A stretch of DNA of 21,462 bases, taken from NCBI GenBank assembly GCA_004151065.3, contig NWUY0304279725.1, positions 1-21,462 on the forward strand. The letters are read 5' to 3'. The stretch comes from Larix sibirica (lineage: Eukaryota > Streptophyta > Pinopsida > Pinales > Pinaceae). Position 1 is the first letter of the stretch; each line of letters opens with the position of its first letter. The notes under the pieces are model-generated. The model had not been told where the DNA came from and did not search any database. It was given only the letters and a program-made list of their open reading frames with translations. This document shows, one piece after another, positions 19,195 through 21,462 of the stretch. The position numbers and the translations under genes were made by a program.

Positions 19195-20089
19195 GATTTT
19201 TGGTTGCTTTTCCTCATTTGGATCCTTACACATGGATTAGAGAGCTAGCGCCCTCCTCCACATGGCTTGATACATGTTGTACTAGGGTTTTTCCACTTCT
19301 TTTTTTTCTCTTTGATGGAGTTAGTTGTTTCCCTCCTAGATCTAGGGTTTTAGCGATGAAAATCTTCTTTTGATTGTAAAGGATAACTCTATATAAACAC
19401 TAAACTTTATCCTTTCATTTATTATGGTTGGATATTTGGAGCTCCTCTCCTAGAGCTTAATAGACATATATTTTCTTGGAGCATTTGTGGTTTTGGGTTC
19501 CCCTCCTATTAATGTGTAGCTATTATATTGCTTAGAGCTTCATAGTGTTGTAAGTTTGACTGGGTAATTTCTATGCTATCTTGTTAGGCCATGTGATGTG
19601 TTTCTAACCATTGTGGAAGCTAGGGAATGCATGTTAAGCTCTACATTCTATCTTTTGCATTGAGATATTCTACGGGTGTTAATTTATGTATCTTTACCTT
19701 CGGATTGTGCATTATTAACCCTTATGGTATAGTGTGCACCTACAAGAGCTAGAAACCCTTGTAACCCTAGTGGCATAAGTAGGGTATGGTTTGTTAAGCT
19801 CAATTGTGCTCTCTTGGTGATATTTTGTTGGCAAGGTCCTCTTGGTTGGTGACTCGTTGGACTCCATTTTCCCTAGGTTGGATTGGCACTGGTCATGTGA
19901 TTGGTCTCCTTCTTCCTCCCATCACCTTTTGACAAAAACAACCAAAATGAGACAACATGTTTTGCTAGGTTACTCTTAATATGACCTTTGTGCCTAATTG
20001 CCTTAACCCTAGTGATCCTATTCTTTAGGTTGCACCCCTCTTGTGCTAGAGAAGAGCTAGCCTAAAGTGAGACGAGGTTTATGTGGTGA
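19195..20089. other. CpG-poor, nuclear-like segment without open frames
   Basis: By eye only about six CpG occur in roughly 890 bases although G and C are not rare, and TG and CA are frequent. The texture changes abruptly near 19,195. No frame of 60 codons exists. It adjoins the copia fragment, which is equally CpG-poor, so both may have arrived together. It could be an LTR, the upstream region of a nuclear gene, or spacer between nuclear transposons. Confidence 0.5.
19283..19397 (+). promoter_or_regulatory. Telo-box pair and TATA box, nuclear-type promoter candidate
   Basis: TAGGGTTT (the complement of the plant telo-box AAACCCTA) occurs at 19,283-19,290 and 19,343-19,350, and TATATAAA at 19,390-19,397 follows 40 bases later. 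The order fits plant nuclear promoters and many LTR promoters. No coding region follows, so if real it is a relic. Confidence 0.35.
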
Positions 20090-20498
20090 CATTGGCCTTC
20101 CTCTTGAGTTATCCATGAGCTATCATTAATCTTTGGGATTGAATCTTAAGATGCTAGTTTGTGTGGTAACACTTACCAAGAGCACATCCTTTGCAAACAC
20201 CTTCATTCTTTATCTTGAAATCTAGCAATCCCTACACTAACTTCTTCAAGATAGGAAGCGCTCCATAATGCAAATGACTAAGATGCATGTGCAATAACTC
20301 ACACAACTTGGCACTGCCATGCACCAAAGCACCATGCTTCATTGAATCTGTCTACAATCTGTAAATACCTTCAATACGAACCCCTTTTACCACAACTTCG
20401 GTCCCCCTTCTAAAGATGACCGCCTAAGCATAAAACTCGGCCATACAATGAAGATCTACCATACAAGATATTGAAAGAAGATTCTTCTTCAACCTAGG

Positions 20499-20565
20499 AA
20501 GGATGGCTCGCCTGATATAAGGAGGGATGGCTCGCCTGGACGCTAGGAAGGCGAGGAGGGCGAGG
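20499..20565. mobile_element. 67-base insertion within the copia protease/integrase linker
   Basis: The copia frame reads VLFVP up to about 20,563 and resumes with P-R-LKKN at 20,498, so the CCT codon for Pro is present twice, 67 bases apart, with CCTCG on one side and CCTAGG on the other. Inside lie two copies of GGATGGCTCGCCTG (20,501-20,514 and 20,525-20,538). The inserted piece is CpG-containing, unlike the copia host. A small element with short target duplication is one reading; slippage-driven filler is another. Confidence 0.6.
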
Positions 20566-20877
20566 AACAAACAAAACATTATCCAACTAAATAAAATAAC
20601 CTAAAGGTGTCTGGAAGGAAATGGAGCCAACTCTTATCACCAGATAAGTGGCATCATCACCAAGCTCCACACTCATTCCTTCCTTGTGCTCCTAAATCCT
20701 GCTGAATAAAGACCTCTCATATGTCATATGTATTGAAGCCCCACTGTCCACATACCATCCAACACTATACATAGTATTAGAAGATAAACAAGCAACCAAG
20801 CCATGATGATGACCCATCCACTCCAGCTACAGTACCTACAATCCCCACATTTTGTATCTATTGCTTTTCTTCTCTAA

Positions 20878-20919
20878 ACACTAGCTAACATAATGACACA
20901 TTTAATGACACTTTAAGCA
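20878..20919 (-). other. CCHC zinc knuckle of copia gag, with two internal stops
   Basis: The codons read C L K C H stop M C H Y V S stop C. The ligands Cys, Cys, His and Cys stand in exact CX2CX4HX4C spacing. This module binds nucleic acid in retroelement gag proteins. The stops are TAA and TAG. Confidence 0.85.
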
Positions 20920-21417
20920 TTTTACCTGGCTAAAGTCTTTCTTCCCTGAACTTGTACCTTCTTCATTCTTGTAGACTTCCTTGCTTTTTGTCATCTTCCC
21001 AACTAGGGCACTTTTTTATACTTTCACTTGCTATTCTGAACAAGATCACAATCTAATCTCTTCCTGCACAAGATCAACCCAAAGCTTTGGAAACTTTGAC
21101 AAGGTCTCTCGAGCAAAAACACCCTAAAAAAAGGCATTCAAGAAGGAGTAAATCCTTTTAAGGCAATGGATACCAACTCCTGACCCTCCACTTTTGTTCC
21201 AATGGCAACCAACTGATCTTTCTACTTAGTGATCATGGTTAAGTAGCTAACCATAGTATCTGTCTTGCTCATACAAACTGTTGAAAGCTAGTTTGGAAAG
21301 AGCATCTGTCGAGAAGAACAAGAGTTTTGAAATAACTCAACCAAAGCTTCAAACATTTTATTATCTATGTCCTTATATAAAATGTGTGAGATGAAATGAT
21401 TCCACCATTATACGCCC

Positions 21418-21437
21418 TTGCCCTCCCTTGCCCTCCC
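21418..21437 (+). repeat. Two tandem copies of TTGCCCTCCC
   Basis: The 10-base unit is repeated exactly, just outside the copia fragment, and is followed by TTCGGTCAAG. It has similar C/T-rich wording to the 67-base insertion read on the minus strand (GCCCTCCTCGCC). Confidence 0.9.
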
Positions 21438-21462
21438 TTCGGTCAAGCAAGTATACCTTTGG

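Larger units (their letters stand above)
20090..21402 (-). mobile_element. Ty1/copia retrotransposon, internal 5' fragment
   Basis: Read on the minus strand, the order is gag, CCHC zinc knuckle, aspartic protease and the integrase N-terminal zinc-binding region, which is the Ty1/copia order (protease and integrase before reverse transcriptase). Integrase core, reverse transcriptase and LTRs are missing. The segment is CpG-poor. Decay is substantial: several in-frame stops, at least one frameshift and a 67-base insertion. Confidence 0.9.
20090..21402 (-). pseudogene. Copia gag-protease-integrase N-terminal polyprotein, decayed
   Basis: From about 21,400 the minus strand reads HILYKDIDNKMFEALVELF, then SKTDTMVSYLTMI and KVEGQELVSIALKGFTPS, the gag (UBN2-type) domain that packages element RNA. 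A frameshift near 21,125 leads to ETLSKFPKLWVDLVQEEIRL. The zinc knuckle at 20,878-20,919 keeps all Cys/His ligands in CX2CX4HX4C spacing although two stops fall inside it. WYVDSGAS at about 20,735-20,758 is the protease active site and its Asp is intact; SLFSRI* and VELGDDATYLV follow. VLFVPR is interrupted by an insertion and resumes as PRLKKNLLSIS. Then come LHMHLSHLHYGALP and CKGCALGK, the His/Cys zinc site at the integrase N-terminus (to about 20,180). Weak similarity fades near 20,090. It cannot make a working protein. Confidence 0.9.

Overview
The window looks like intergenic DNA from a large, gene-poor plant genome. A greatly expanded seed-plant mitochondrial genome, possibly of a gymnosperm, is the best fit, but no organelle marker gene is present, so this is inference. 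I find no rRNA, tRNA, respiratory-chain, ribosomal-protein or plastid gene in 21.5 kb. What can be identified is a patchwork of short repeats, decayed LTR-retrotransposon pieces of the kind found in plant nuclear genomes, and blocks of unrecognised sequence with sharply different base composition.

Layout. Positions 1-10,500 hold no convincing gene. They hold a 37-base element repeated at 34-210, perfect palindromes at 541-556 and 2331-2348, degenerate minisatellites at 2784-2890 and 3061-3257, one unassigned 117-codon reading frame at 5679-6032 (-), and a low-complexity Gly/Asn/Ser/Thr/Ala-coding block at about 7990-8397 that carries (AAT)10 and reappears inverted at 8413-8600. Positions about 10,510-11,571 (-) are the 3' end of a Ty3/gypsy element: integrase C-terminal half, polypurine tract and the start of the 3' LTR. 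Positions about 14,770-15,565 (-) are the protease region of a Ty3/gypsy element of the same type and orientation. Between them lies a block at about 12,003-14,580 that is AT-rich, very rich in TA and CTAG, rich in perfect inverted repeats and without open frames; it occupies the place where reverse transcriptase and RNase H would be expected.

Positions 15,800-19,190 hold more direct repeats and hairpins, including a strong hairpin at 16,353-16,386, a repeated and inverted 27-base element at 17,295-17,470, and a diverged tandem family at 18,559-19,030. Positions 19,195-20,089 are CpG-poor and look nuclear, with two telo-box motifs upstream of a TATA box. Positions about 20,090-21,402 (-) are a decayed Ty1/copia gag-protease-integrase N-terminal fragment, broken by stops and by a 67-base insertion.

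None of the elements is intact and no genes work together here. By eye, the three retroelement-bearing segments are poor in CpG while the intervening DNA is not. This is what one expects if they spent time as methylated nuclear DNA before moving into an unmethylated genome. The TA/CTAG-rich block at 12.0-14.6 kb is the part that no known family explains.
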